From the NCBI GenBank assembly GCA_020629835.1, contig JAHDCO010000023.1, positions 22,150 through 54,581 of the forward strand: DNA of 32,432 nt, written 5' to 3'. This DNA comes from Granulosicoccaceae bacterium. GTDB taxonomy: Bacteria; Pseudomonadota; Gammaproteobacteria; Granulosicoccales; Granulosicoccaceae. The notes beneath the pieces are model-generated. The model did no database searches. It saw only the letters and a list, made by a program, of their open reading frames with translations, and was not told where the DNA came from. Each line of letters starts with the position of its first letter. Within the stretch, counting starts at the first letter, position 1. The translations under genes and the position numbers were made by a program. Shown here one piece after another: positions 9,450 to 18,385 of the stretch.

Positions 9450-11333
9450 TTAACGCTTAACGATCTCGTTCACTTGAGCTAAGACTCCCGCCTCGTCCAG
9501 TCCTGCGCGCGTCAGTAACTCCTCGCGTGAACCGTGTTCAATGTATTCATCACGTAAGCCAATTAATGTAACGGGAGTGCGGCAAGCCGTGGTCGCTAAG
9601 TACTCCATGACACCAGCGCCCGCCCCACCGGCGATCGCATTTTCCTCCACAGTAATCAGATGGTCGTGGCTGGCAGCCAGTTCATCGATTAAGACCGTGT
9701 CCAGTGGCTTCACAAAGCGCATGTTCACAACGGTTGCATCCAAAGTGTCTCCAACGTCTTCAGCCACTGAAACCATGGATCCGAAGGCGAGTAAGGCAAT
9801 GGATTTGCCCTTGCGTCGAACTTCCGCTTTACCAACAGGCAGCGGCGTCATCTCCATTTCAATTCCTGCGCCCGGACCACTGCCGCGTGGATAACGAACC
9901 GCTGATGGGGAATCCAACTGATAGGCGGTGTACAGCAGGTGACGGCATTCGTTTTCATCCGCTGGAGCCATGATCGTCATGTTGGGAACGCAGCGCAGGT
10001 AGCTGAAATCGTACGCACCGGCGTGTGTGGGGCCATCCGGTCCAACCAAACCCGCACGGTCAATTGCGAATACCACCGGCAAGTTTTGAATGGCGACGTC
10101 GTGCACTAATTGATCGTAAGCGCGTTGTAGAAACGTGGAGTAAATCGCCACAACGGGCTTCTGCCCACCACAGGCAAGTCCTGCTGCTAAGGTAACGGCA
10201 TGCTGTTCGGCGATACCCACATCGAAATAGCGTTCGGGGAATCGCTCCTCAAATTCCACCATGCCCGAGCCTTCACGCATTGCAGGTGTGATACCGACAA
10301 GCCGCTCATCACGCTCAGCCATATCGCACAACCAGTTGCCAAACACCTTGGTGTACGTGGGTTTGTTGCTACCACTGGGCTTTAAGCTTTTGCCGGTCTT
10401 TGGGTCAAACGGTGACACCGCGTGTAACGCTAGCGGGTCTTCCTCGGCAAAGCGATAGCCGTAGCCTTTTTTAGTCACCACATGTAAGAACAACGGGCCG
10501 CTTAAGTTTTTCATGTTTTGCAGTACGGCCACCATGCCTTCCACATCGTGCCCGTCAACCGGTCCGTAATAGTTAAAACCCAATTCTTCAAACATGGACG
10601 ACGGCACCACCATGCCTTTCACTTGTTCTTCTGTGCGTTTGGCAAATTCAAACAGTGGGGGTGTTTTACTCAGTACTTTTTTACTGCCTTCGCGCGCACC
10701 AGACACGAGCGGCCCCGTCAGTAGCCGCGCCAGGTAGCGATTCATGGCACCCACATTGGGAGAAATCGACATGTCGTTATCGTTTAAAACGACCAGCATG
10801 TCTGTCTTTAAGCCACCGGCGTGGTTCAACGCTTCGTAAGCGAGGCCTGCGGTCAGCGCACCGTCGCCAATGACGGCAATAGCTTTCGCCGCTTCCTCAT
10901 CAGGCTGTTCCGCGGCTCGTTGCTGCGCGGCGATGGCCATACCAAGCGCGGCGCTAATCGATGTGCTGGAGTGCCCAACCCCGAAGGTGTCGTAATCGCT
11001 TTCGCCGCGTTTTGGAAAAGGCGCTAACCCATCAGACATGCGCATGGTGTTCATCAGGTGCTTGCGACCAGTCAGAATTTTGTGCCCGTAGGTTTGATGC
11101 CCAACGTCCCACACCAACTGATCGCGTGGTGTGTTGTAGACATAATGCAGTGCCACAGTCAGTTCAATGGTGCCAAGGCTGGCCCCGAAATGGCCCCCGG
11201 TTTTTGCCACTGATTCAATCAGAAACTGCCTTAACTCATGACTGAGTTGCGGCAGGTCGCTGATGTCCAGCTGACGAAGGTCAGCAGGGACATCAATCTG
11301 ACTGAGCAGAGGGTATTCGCTTGGTGTGTCCAT
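9450..11333 (-). CDS. dxs: 1-deoxy-D-xylulose-5-phosphate synthase
   Basis: Thiamine-diphosphate enzyme that joins pyruvate and glyceraldehyde 3-phosphate in the first step of the MEP isoprenoid pathway; the product also feeds thiamine and pyridoxal synthesis. Visible motifs are GHQTYGHKI, the ThDP site GDGALTAG...NDNDMSIS, the catalytic Glu in [13 protein letters not shown], and the transketolase C-terminal domain. The frame can open at a TTG at 11345 that overlaps the ispA stop as TTGA, but the ATG at 11333 matches the E. coli N-terminus better and gives 627 residues (E. coli has 620). It ends the xseB-ispA-dxs run, so prenyl precursor and prenyl chain synthesis are made together. Confidence 0.97.
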   Translation of the reverse strand: MDTPSEYPLLSQIDVPADLRQLDISDLPQLSHELRQFLIESVAKTGGHFGASLGTIELTVALHYVYNTPRDQLVWDVGHQTYGHKILTGRKHLMNTMRMSDGLAPFPKRGESDYDTFGVGHSSTSISAALGMAIAAQQRAAEQPDEEAAKAIAVIGDGALTAGLAYEALNHAGGLKTDMLVVLNDNDMSISPNVGAMNRYLARLLTGPLVSGAREGSKKVLSKTPPLFEFAKRTEEQVKGMVVPSSMFEELGFNYYGPVDGHDVEGMVAVLQNMKNLSGPLFLHVVTKKGYGYRFAEEDPLALHAVSPFDPKTGKSLKPSGSNKPTYTKVFGNWLCDMAERDERLVGITPAMREGSGMVEFEERFPERYFDVGIAEQHAVTLAAGLACGGQKPVVAIYSTFLQRAYDQLVHDVAIQNLPVVFAIDRAGLVGPDGPTHAGAYDFSYLRCVPNMTIMAPADENECRHLLYTAYQLDSPSAVRYPRGSGPGAGIEMEMTPLPVGKAEVRRKGKSIALLAFGSMVSVAEDVGDTLDATVVNMRFVKPLDTVLIDELAASHDHLITVEENAIAGGAGAGVMEYLATTACRTPVTLIGLRDEYIEHGSREELLTRAGLDEAGVLAQVNEIVKR

Positions 11334-11341
11334 TGTTGGGC

Positions 11342-12244
11342 TCAATGGCGTCGCTTGGTTATGTAGTTGGCCAGCTGCCTCAGTTCATCAAACTGTGGCC
11401 CCAAACCTTCTAGTTCGGATAAAGCACACTCATGCATCTGTGCGGCGTGTTCGCGAGCGCCCTCTAGTCCCAGCAGTGCCGGGTAAGTGGGTTTGTTCAG
11501 CGCAATGTCTGCGCCTTGCTGCTTGCCCAGTGTATCGGTGTCGGCCACGACATCCAAGATGTCATCCACAATTTGGAAACATAAGCCGATGGCCGACGCG
11601 AAACGGTCCAGTCGCCCCATGATGTCGTCCGAGGGGTCGGTGGCGGCTAATCCGGCTAAGGCCACGCTGGCCCGAATCAGCGCACCGGTTTTGTGACGGT
11701 GCATGGTTTCCAGCTGTTCCAGGGTCAGCGCGGAATTGACCGATTCCAAATCAATGGCCTGGCCTACAGCCATGCCCGCCGAACCGCTGGCGTCACCGAG
11801 TACCTTAACCATCTGCAGTTTTCGTTCGGCGTCAATGCCGCTATCGTCATTGGTGGCAAGGATCGTAAACGCCAAAGCTTGCAGGGCATCGCCTGCCAGA
11901 ATGGCCGTGGCTTCGTCAAACTTAATGTGACAGGTGGGTTGGCCTCGGCGCAGATCATCGTCATCCATGGCTGGTAAATCATCGTGAACCAACGAATACG
12001 CGTGCAGCATTTCTACTGCGGCTGCAGGCACGTCCAGGCGTTCCAACGGCACGCCGAGTGCCTGTCCTGTCGTGTAAGTCAGAATAGGGCGTACTCGTTT
12101 ACCTCCAACGGTTACCGCGTACAACATGGCTGCTGGCAGTTGGGTTTCGCAGGCGTTCTCTGTTGGTAACAGAGTGCGAAGCACTCGGTCCACTCGGTCC
12201 TGATAGCCTTTTAGAAGGTCATCAATCGGCTTCATCGGCCGCAT
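11342..12244 (-). CDS. ispA: farnesyl diphosphate synthase (short-chain prenyltransferase)
   Basis: Condenses isopentenyl and dimethylallyl diphosphate to geranyl and farnesyl diphosphate for quinones, undecaprenyl phosphate and haem O. It has the first aspartate-rich motif in [14 protein letters not shown] with the two-residue insertion of type II FPP synthases, the GGKRVRP substrate motif near residue 47, the second aspartate-rich motif DDILD near residue 228, and the [12 protein letters not shown] lysine motif. At 300 residues it matches the family (299 in E. coli). The start at 12244 overlaps xseB by 23 bases; an ATG three codons later at 12235 is equally possible. It sits between xseB and dxs, a widely conserved gammaproteobacterial operon. 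Confidence 0.95.
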   Translation of the reverse strand: MRPMKPIDDLLKGYQDRVDRVLRTLLPTENACETQLPAAMLYAVTVGGKRVRPILTYTTGQALGVPLERLDVPAAAVEMLHAYSLVHDDLPAMDDDDLRRGQPTCHIKFDEATAILAGDALQALAFTILATNDDSGIDAERKLQMVKVLGDASGSAGMAVGQAIDLESVNSALTLEQLETMHRHKTGALIRASVALAGLAATDPSDDIMGRLDRFASAIGLCFQIVDDILDVVADTDTLGKQQGADIALNKPTYPALLGLEGAREHAAQMHECALSELEGLGPQFDELRQLANYITKRRH

Positions 12245-12482
12245 CCAAATCTACCAGGGCGTCCGCACCGTCTGATTGTTTCATGAGCACTTGAACTTTC
12301 TGTTCTGCCGTTTTCAGGCTGTGCTGGCAGTGCCGTGCCAGGCTGATACCTCTCTCGAACTGCGCCAGCGATTCTTCCAAAGGCTGGTCTCCTGACTCCA
12401 GGCCGTTAACCAAAGCCTCCAGCTCGCTCAAGGCCTCTTCAAAAGCCATGGACTTAGGAATTTTTTTAGATTTTTGTGGCAC
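12222..12482 (-). CDS. xseB: exodeoxyribonuclease VII small subunit
   Basis: Small helical subunit that assembles on XseA to form exonuclease VII, which degrades single-stranded DNA in repair and recombination. The 86-residue protein carries the core pattern FEEALSELEALVNGLESGD, then EESLAQFERGISLARHCQ, which folds as a two-helix hairpin. The frame starts with GTG at 12482; the resulting N-terminus (MPQKSKKIPKS) lines up with E. coli, which supports it over the internal ATG at 12449. It overlaps ispA and begins 27 bases after radA. The large subunit xseA is not in the window. Confidence 0.92.
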   Translation of the reverse strand: MPQKSKKIPKSMAFEEALSELEALVNGLESGDQPLEESLAQFERGISLARHCQHSLKTAEQKVQVLMKQSDGADALVDLDAADEAD

Positions 12483-12509
12483 TCGAGCAAAGACCTGACA
12501 ACAAGACGA

Positions 12510-13871
12510 TCAGTTTATCAAATCAAGCGCTTGATGCAGGCGATTCACACCGTCCACGCGCAGGCCTTTGATGGGTCTTTTGGGTGCATTGGCGGTGGCA
12601 ACGATGGCCCGTTTAAACCCGTGCTTTCGCGCCTCGGCCAACCGCTCTTCGCCATTGGCCACCGGACGCACCTCGCCGGCTAGACCGATTTCCCCAAAAA
12701 CGATGAGATCGCTGGGTAGCGGACGGTCGCGAAATGAGGATAAGGCCGACAGCAGCACGGGTAAGTCGGCCGCTGTTTCCGATATACGAACGCCACCCAC
12801 CACGTTGATGTAAACATCCTGATCAAACATCGCAATGCCAGCATGCCGGTGCATGACGGCCAGCAACATGGCCAACCGGTTCTGTTCCAGGCCAAGAGCC
12901 ACTCGCCGAGGCGCCCCGCTGTGGCTGGTATCCACCAGTGCCTGAGCTTCCACCAAAAGCGGTCGCGTGCCTTCTCGGGTAACGAGGATTACACTGCCGC
13001 TGACGGGTTCAGGGTGTCTGGACAAAAAGATCGCTGATGGATTTGAGACCGCTTTTAACCCGCGTTCACCCATTGCAAACACACCCAGTTCGTTAACCGC
13101 ACCAAAGCGATTTTTCACCGCGCGGATGACTCGGTAGCGGCTGCCAGGGTCGCCTTCGAAATACAGCACCGTATCCACCATGTGTTCAAGCACTCGTGGC
13201 CCAGCCAATGCGCCTTCTTTCGTGACGTGCCCCACCACGAATACCGCGACACCGGCTTGTTTTGCGTAACGCACTAAGCGAGCGGAGCTTTCCCGAACTT
13301 GCGCTACCGCGCCTGGGGCGGAGTTCAAGGTCTCGGTGTGCATGGTTTGAATCGAATCCACCACCATAACCGCAGGCTTTTCCGCCTGTGCATGAGACAA
13401 GATGGCCTCAACGCTGGTCTCAGCCAATAAGCGCAGGTTTTCCGTGGGCAACTCCAGGCGTCGAGCTCTTAAGGCCACCTGCTGTAAGGATTCTTCACCC
13501 GTGACATACAACGTCCGGTGCGAGGTCGATAAGTTCGCCAGGCACTGCACTAAAATCGTTGACTTTCCAATGCCTGGGTCACCGCCTAAGAGGGTGACAG
13601 AGCCTGCCACCAAGCCGCCACCGAGCACTCTGTCCAGTTCAGATAAACCGGTACCAATACGCGCTTGAGATTCCAGTGATACATCGTCGGCATTGGTAAT
13701 GCCAGATGCGCCCGCGTAGTTAGCAAAACGATCGTTACCGGCCGCGGGTTTGGTCACGGCAACGGTTTCTTCCAGCGTATTCCACTCACCACAGTCAGCG
13801 CATTGACCGTTCCACTTTGTGAATGATGCACCGCAATTGGTGCAGACATAGGCGGTTTTTGTCTTCGCCAT
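12510..13871 (-). CDS. radA: DNA repair protein RadA (Sms)
   Basis: RecA-like ATPase that helps branch migration and processing of recombination intermediates. An N-terminal four-cysteine zinc finger (Cys10, Cys13, Cys24, Cys27) precedes the ATPase core, with Walker A GGDPGIGKST at 96-105, Walker B VMVVDSIQT at 168-176 and the RadA-specific KNRFG motif at 253-257. The C-terminal third is the Lon-protease-like domain without protease activity. Its 453 residues compare with 460 in E. coli. The ATG directly abuts the stop of corB upstream. xseB, another single-strand DNA repair gene, follows. Confidence 0.97.
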   Translation of the reverse strand: MAKTKTAYVCTNCGASFTKWNGQCADCGEWNTLEETVAVTKPAAGNDRFANYAGASGITNADDVSLESQARIGTGLSELDRVLGGGLVAGSVTLLGGDPGIGKSTILVQCLANLSTSHRTLYVTGEESLQQVALRARRLELPTENLRLLAETSVEAILSHAQAEKPAVMVVDSIQTMHTETLNSAPGAVAQVRESSARLVRYAKQAGVAVFVVGHVTKEGALAGPRVLEHMVDTVLYFEGDPGSRYRVIRAVKNRFGAVNELGVFAMGERGLKAVSNPSAIFLSRHPEPVSGSVILVTREGTRPLLVEAQALVDTSHSGAPRRVALGLEQNRLAMLLAVMHRHAGIAMFDQDVYINVVGGVRISETAADLPVLLSALSSFRDRPLPSDLIVFGEIGLAGEVRPVANGEERLAEARKHGFKRAIVATANAPKRPIKGLRVDGVNRLHQALDLIN

Positions 13872-15158
13872 TCAGTCTTGCTCAGCGCTGAAGTCGTCGT
13901 CGTCTTGTTTAGGCTCTATACGCACACGCTGCACAAAGTTTTCTTCAACTTCCAAGACAGTGATGTTGTGGCCATTGAAGTTAAACATGGCACCCTGAGG
14001 GGGGAAATTTTCAAAATGCTCAAGCACAATACCGTTCAGAGTTTTTGGCCCGTCACTGGATAATTCCCAGTTCAACGCTTTGTTTAAGGCCCTGATTTGT
14101 GCGCCGCCCTCGGCCAGGAAACTGCCGTCATCCTGGGCCTGGATATCCTCGGGGCCGTGATGCGGATCAGTGTCAAACTCGCCGACAATTTCTTCAACGA
14201 TATCTTCAATCGTGATTAGACCCTGTATATCACCGTATTCATCCACCACTAAACCGATACGTCGTTTTTCCCGCTGAAAATTCAGCAGTTGCACCGTTAA
14301 CGTTGTGCCATCGGGAATGAAATAGGGCTCGCGGATGATGCGCTCCAGGGTTTCCCGAGTGTATTCACCGGTTGCCAGAGAATCCAGCATTTTGCGCAGG
14401 TAGATAAAGCCTTCAACCTGGTCAATGTTGTCGCGGTAAACCAGCATACGGCTGTGCTTACTTTCGCTAATGTTTTTCTTAACGTCTTCCCAGGAATCGT
14501 CTAAATCCAATCCGGTGATTTCGTTGCGCGGCACCATGATGTCATTGACTGACACGGTGGATAAATCAAGGATGTTCACCAGCATTTCGCGGTGGCGCGG
14601 CGGGATCATACCAGTGGTTTCGTTGAGTACCGTACGCAGCTCATCACTGCTAAGCGCCTCGATTTCTTCGGTAGCACTATCAACTTTGAAGAGTTTTAGA
14701 ATTCGACCGCTCATCCAATTGGTGGCCAGCACAAGCGGGTAAACCGCCTTCATCAACGGCACATAAACGGCCGAGGCCATAAAAGCGACTTGCTCGGTTC
14801 GACGGGTGGCAAGGGTTTTTGGCGTTACCTCTGCGAACACGAGGATAACCAATGTCAAAACACCGGTCGCAACCGCTATTCCAGCCTCGCCCATCAATCG
14901 AAGCGCAATGATCGTTGCGATAGCTGACGCTAGGATGTTGACGAAGTTATTGCCTAGCAGAATCAGGCTGATCAACCGATCAGGTCGTTCTAGTAGCTTC
15001 GCGGTTCGGATGGCCCCGCGATGGCCTTGCTTGGCTTGGTGCCTTAGTCGGTACCGATTGATGGACATCAATGCTGTTTCAGAACCTGAAAAACAGCCTG
15101 ATAGGACAATCAGGAAAACCAAAAGGAGCACCAGCACGCCGATGGGGATGGTGTTCAA
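13872..15158 (-). CDS. corB: CNNM/CorC-family membrane protein, CorB (YfjD) type
   Basis: Inner-membrane protein of the HlyC/CorC family linked to magnesium or cobalt efflux. Residues 1-190 form the CNNM transmembrane domain with three or more membrane segments; CFSGSETALMSINRYRL and GNNFVNILAS are near-identical in character to E. coli YfjD. A CBS-domain pair covers about 205-335 (VNDIMVPRNEI, VDEYGDIQGLITIEDIVEEIVG), then a CorC_HlyC domain to the end. Length is 428 residues. The frame has no ATG at the front: TTG at 15158 is the best start, with AAGAGA some 12 bases upstream. It lies between ypjD and radA; ypjD-corB next to ffh is the E. coli order. The transported ion is inferred from the family. 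Confidence 0.9.
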   Translation of the reverse strand: MNTIPIGVLVLLLVFLIVLSGCFSGSETALMSINRYRLRHQAKQGHRGAIRTAKLLERPDRLISLILLGNNFVNILASAIATIIALRLMGEAGIAVATGVLTLVILVFAEVTPKTLATRRTEQVAFMASAVYVPLMKAVYPLVLATNWMSGRILKLFKVDSATEEIEALSSDELRTVLNETTGMIPPRHREMLVNILDLSTVSVNDIMVPRNEITGLDLDDSWEDVKKNISESKHSRMLVYRDNIDQVEGFIYLRKMLDSLATGEYTRETLERIIREPYFIPDGTTLTVQLLNFQREKRRIGLVVDEYGDIQGLITIEDIVEEIVGEFDTDPHHGPEDIQAQDDGSFLAEGGAQIRALNKALNWELSSDGPKTLNGIVLEHFENFPPQGAMFNFNGHNITVLEVEENFVQRVRIEPKQDDDDFSAEQD

Positions 15159-15214
15159 GTAGAACGATATCTCTTAATTTAAGATCAATAGCCGCATAAT
15201 AGCCTAGCTTCTGA

Positions 15215-16024
15215 TCAGCTGCGTTGTAGAACCAACTCCAACACGAATTTGCTGCCAAAGTAGGCGACGATCAGCACGCCAAAGCCCGCCAGGGTCCAAA
15301 AGACTGCCCGCTTACCGCGCCAGCCCCAGCGCCAGCGCGCGAACAGCAATAACCCGAATATCAGCCAGGCAATTACCGACAGCACCGTCTTGTGAACAAG
15401 CGATTGCGCGAACAAGTTCTCGAGGTATATGAAACCGGATGCCAGCGAAAGTGTCAGCACCGCAAAACCGATGGACAGAAGTGTAAACAGCAGCCGTTCG
15501 GTTTGATCCAGTGCCGGTAGGGCGTTCATAAATCCGCCCGGCTTATGGTTTTGCAGCTTCATTCGCTGCACCCACACCAGAATGGCTTGTGAAGCAGCCA
15601 AGGCTAAAAACGCGTAGGCGGTTAACGACAGCAGCACATGCAGCTGGATATTTAACGGTAAGTTGCTGGTTGCACCACCTGTAGCACTGCTCAAGAGCAG
15701 CAAAATAGCCGCTAGCGGGTACACCGCAAGCCCCAGATAGTCTGCCGGTTGGCGAATGCACAACACCAGCAGCAGCCACACGACAAACAGGCCAGCGACA
15801 TTCAAGGACACCATTAGCGGCAACTGCAGCGTTTCGGGTAAGCCGGTCTGTCGCAGGCCAACGAATGCATGCATCAGCACGGCAACCGCTGCCAGCATCT
15901 GTGCTTTACGTCCGCCACTGCTGTCCGCGGCTGGCTGGGCTTTGGCCAGGCTTAAAAGCAGCAGAGCCGCAGAGCCCACATAGAGAGCTGCAGCAAATAT
16001 GGCGAGTATGTTGGTGTTTATCAC
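15215..16024 (-). CDS. ypjD: YpjD/CcsA-like cytochrome c assembly family membrane protein
   Basis: A protein of about 269 residues with eight predicted membrane segments, belonging to the CcsA/CcmC haem-handling superfamily. Conserved histidines appear in LMHAFVG, NIQLHVLLSLTAYA and SLVHKTVLSVIAW. The WWD loop typical of true haem lyases is not evident. In E. coli the equivalent gene lies between ffh and corB, and a link to CorB function has been proposed. The frame runs upstream into ffh, so I place the start at the GTG at 16022-16024 (MINTNILAIFAA), near the E. coli length of 263. The start is uncertain because there is no clear ribosome-binding site. Confidence 0.85.
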   Translation of the reverse strand: MINTNILAIFAAALYVGSAALLLLSLAKAQPAADSSGGRKAQMLAAVAVLMHAFVGLRQTGLPETLQLPLMVSLNVAGLFVVWLLLVLCIRQPADYLGLAVYPLAAILLLLSSATGGATSNLPLNIQLHVLLSLTAYAFLALAASQAILVWVQRMKLQNHKPGGFMNALPALDQTERLLFTLLSIGFAVLTLSLASGFIYLENLFAQSLVHKTVLSVIAWLIFGLLLFARWRWGWRGKRAVFWTLAGFGVLIVAYFGSKFVLELVLQRS

Positions 16025-16038
16025 GAAGCGGATATACT
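16011..16038 (+). promoter_or_regulatory. candidate promoter for ffh
   Basis: TTGGTG at 16011-16016 and TATACT at 16033-16038 are 16 bases apart, pointing to ffh with a leader of about 35 bases. The -10 matches five of six consensus positions, the -35 three of six. The element overlaps the start of the opposing ypjD, so polymerases initiating on the two strands could interfere. Confidence 0.4.
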
Positions 16039-16080
16039 CACAGGCCGGGAAAGTAAAGTAGCGACGGCAGACCCTTACCG

Positions 16081-17436
16081 ATGTTTGAGTCATTAAGTGA
16101 ACGATTGGGCCGGACGGTCAAGCAGCTGCGCGGCCAGGGCCGCCTGTCTGAAGACAACATCAAAGATACCATGCGCGAAGTTCGTATGGCTCTGCTTGAA
16201 GCGGATGTGGCCTTACCGGTTGTCAAAGAATTTGTCGATAAAGTGCGTGAGAAGGCGCTGGGACAGGAGGTTGTCGGCAGCCTTTCGCCCGGGCAGGCGC
16301 TCATTAAGGTAGTCAATGATGAGCTAACCGCCTTAATGGGCGAGAGTACCGCCACCTTAAATTTAGCGACACAGCCGCCCGCTGTTGTACTGATGGCAGG
16401 CCTTCAGGGTGCAGGTAAGACCACAACCGTAGGCAAGCTGGCACGCCTTTTAAAAGAGCGTGAAAAAAAGAAGGTCATGGTGGTCAGCTGTGATGTGTAT
16501 CGCCCGGCAGCCATAAAACAACTGGAAACTCTGGCGGAATCCGTGGATGTGTTGTTCCATCCCAGCACGGCCGTGGATACGGTAAATGGTATTGCGCAAG
16601 GGGCTTTGGAAGCGGCCAAGCGGCAGATGGTGGATGTGCTGCTGGTGGATACCGCGGGTCGATTGGCCATCGACGAAGAAATGATGGCCGAAATTCAGTC
16701 GCTGCACAAAGCGGTAAATCCCATCGAAACGCTGTTTGTTGTTGACAGTATGACCGGCCAGGACGCGGCCAATACGGCTAAGGCCTTTGGAGATGCGCTG
16801 CCACTCACGGGTGTTGTTCTGACAAAAACCGACGGTGATGCCCGCGGTGGGGCAGCCCTGTCGGTTCGAATGATCACCGGTAAGCCCATCAAATTTATTG
16901 GATCCGGTGAAAAGACCGATGCACTTGAACCGTTCCATCCCGATCGTGTTGCTTCGCGCATTCTTGGTATGGGGGATGTGGTCAGTTTGGTGGAAGAAGT
17001 TACCGCCAAAGTCGATCACTCCAAAGCAGAAAAGCTGGCCAGGAAAATTAAGCGCGGTAAAAACTTCGATTTAGAAGACATGCGTGATCAGCTTGAACAA
17101 ATGGCCAACATGGGTGGTATGGCTGCCATGCTGGATAAGCTGCCGGGTGGGGCCGATCTGCCAGAAGCAGTTAAGCAAAAAGCCAACGACAAAGAATTCG
17201 TGCGCATGATTGCGTTAATAAATTCCATGACACCGCAAGAACGGCGTCACCCGGGCATTATCAAAGGGTCTCGGCGCAAGCGAATCGCTGCCGGCAGCGG
17301 TTGCCAGGTGCAGGACGTCAATAAACTGCTGAAGCAGCACCTTCAGATGTCGAAGATGATGAAAAAAATGAAGGGCGGCGGTATGGCGAAAATGATGCGT
17401 GGCATGAAAGGTCGTTTACCGCCCGGCATGATGTGA
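16081..17436 (+). CDS. ffh: signal recognition particle protein Ffh (SRP54)
   Basis: GTPase that binds 4.5S RNA and signal sequences and delivers inner-membrane proteins to FtsY. The N domain covers residues 1-90. The G domain carries GLQGAGKTT (107-115), DTAGR, TKTDGDARGGAAL and the closing GMGDVVSLVEE. The methionine-rich M domain (about 325-451) includes the RNA-binding SRRKRIAAGSG segment and a run of KMMKKMK repeats. Length is 451 residues against 453 in E. coli. It is followed by a terminator and then by the rpsP operon, the usual gammaproteobacterial arrangement. Confidence 0.98.
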   Translation: MFESLSERLGRTVKQLRGQGRLSEDNIKDTMREVRMALLEADVALPVVKEFVDKVREKALGQEVVGSLSPGQALIKVVNDELTALMGESTATLNLATQPPAVVLMAGLQGAGKTTTVGKLARLLKEREKKKVMVVSCDVYRPAAIKQLETLAESVDVLFHPSTAVDTVNGIAQGALEAAKRQMVDVLLVDTAGRLAIDEEMMAEIQSLHKAVNPIETLFVVDSMTGQDAANTAKAFGDALPLTGVVLTKTDGDARGGAALSVRMITGKPIKFIGSGEKTDALEPFHPDRVASRILGMGDVVSLVEEVTAKVDHSKAEKLARKIKRGKNFDLEDMRDQLEQMANMGGMAAMLDKLPGGADLPEAVKQKANDKEFVRMIALINSMTPQERRHPGIIKGSRRKRIAAGSGCQVQDVNKLLKQHLQMSKMMKKMKGGGMAKMMRGMKGRLPPGMM

Positions 17437-17447
17437 CGTGATGCTGC

Positions 17448-17478
17448 GGAACAAGGCCTTTTAGGCTGTCCTTTTTTT
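17448..17478 (+). terminator. intrinsic terminator after ffh
   Basis: Twelve bases after the ffh stop, GGAACAAGGCCT and AGGCTGTCC can pair around a TTT loop (GCCT/AGGC, CA/TG and GGA/TCC with small bulges), followed at once by seven T residues (17472-17478). This fits a rho-independent terminator separating ffh from the ribosomal operon. The bulged stem suggests moderate efficiency. Confidence 0.65.
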
Positions 17479-17512
17479 ACTCAATCCGATACAATTGGGA
17501 GTTACCTTCGCA

Positions 17513-17529
17513 CACACCCCTTCGGTGTG
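17513..17529 (+). promoter_or_regulatory. hairpin in the rpsP leader
   Basis: CACACC (17513-17518) and GGTGTG (17524-17529) form a perfect 6-bp stem with a 5-base loop, 35 bases before the rpsP ATG. A possible -10 (TACAAT, 17490-17495) lies upstream, so the hairpin would be in the leader RNA. It may only be a structural element, or it may be a feedback site of the ribosomal operon. Confidence 0.35.
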
Positions 17530-17564
17530 GGCCGATCTACCGATTTTTCGTGGACTACTGCACT

Positions 17565-17834
17565 ATGGTTACCATCCGTCTGTCTCGCGGTGGCTCTAAA
17601 AAAGCCCCGTTCTATCACGTGGTTGCAACTGACAGCCGCAACCGCCGTGACGGCCGCTACTTAGAGCGCCTGGGTTACTACAACCCGATGGCTCGTGGCG
17701 CTGCTGTCGAAACTAACATCGATCTCAGCCGAGTTGACTACTGGGTTGGTAACGGCGCTCAAATGAGTGACCGTGTAAAGCAAATCGTCAAGACGTACCG
17801 CAAAGCGCAAGCGGCGGCTACGGCGGCGGCCTGA
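17565..17834 (+). CDS. rpsP: 30S ribosomal protein S16
   Basis: Small-subunit protein that binds 16S rRNA and stabilises the 30S body. The conserved opening [20 protein letters not shown] and the core [12 protein letters not shown] are unmistakable. The frame can start five codons earlier at a GTG, but the family starts at this ATG. That gives 89 residues, slightly longer than E. coli (82) because of an alanine-rich tail ([10 protein letters not shown]). It is first in rpsP-rimM-trmD-rplS, after the ffh terminator. Confidence 0.98.
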   Translation: MVTIRLSRGGSKKAPFYHVVATDSRNRRDGRYLERLGYYNPMARGAAVETNIDLSRVDYWVGNGAQMSDRVKQIVKTYRKAQAAATAAA

Positions 17835-17860
17835 GCCAGTCTTCAGACAACACCTCCTGG

Positions 17861-18385
17861 GTGTTGTTAGGTCGCATTATTGGAGTTCATGGTGTTCGCG
17901 GATGGGTAAAAGTCCATTCCGACACAAAACCCCGCGAAAATATCCTGAGTTACCCGGTTTGGTGGCTTAAGACGCGCGAGGGTTGGCAGGAAACGAAAAT
18001 CGACAGCGTGCAACACACCGCTAAAAATGTGCTGGCGCTGATAGACGGAATTAAAGACAGAGACGCGGCAGAGCGATTGCGCGGCACCGAAATCGCGGTC
18101 CCGCGAGATCAGCTGCCTCCAACGGGGGCCGACGAGTACTACTGGGCCGACTTAATCGGCTGTGAGGTATTCGATCTGGCGGGTGTGCGGCTCGGGTCGG
18201 TTACCCGATTGTTTGAAACCGGGGCTAATGATGTCCTGGAGGTACGCGATGAGAGGCCACTTGAGGCCGATCAGAAGCGAGTTAACGGGCCCAACATTTT
18301 GGTGCCTTGGGTTCGACCTGAGGTGGTTGTGTCGGTTGACATAGGCACTAAAAAAATCGTGGTCGACTGGGACCCGGATTTTTAG
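17861..18385 (+). CDS. rimM: ribosome maturation factor RimM
   Basis: Binds S19 in the 30S head and is needed for late 16S rRNA processing. The N-terminal barrel shows LLGRIIGVHGVRGWVKVHS, and the C-terminal PRC-barrel shows EYYWADLIGCEV, ETGANDVLEV and the closing VDWDPDF. The start is doubtful: GTG at 17861 gives 174 residues but an N-terminus about ten residues shorter than usual and no Shine-Dalgarno. The only earlier candidate in frame is CTG at 17831, overlapping the rpsP stop as CTGA. The stop directly abuts the trmD ATG. The order within the ribosomal operon is canonical. Confidence 0.95.
   Translation: MLLGRIIGVHGVRGWVKVHSDTKPRENILSYPVWWLKTREGWQETKIDSVQHTAKNVLALIDGIKDRDAAERLRGTEIAVPRDQLPPTGADEYYWADLIGCEVFDLAGVRLGSVTRLFETGANDVLEVRDERPLEADQKRVNGPNILVPWVRPEVVVSVDIGTKKIVVDWDPDF

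Noticed and set aside
12480-12509. The 27-base gap between radA and xseB as a promoter
   Set aside because: No recognisable -10/-35 pair; the gene spacing fits a single transcript from corB or ypjD.
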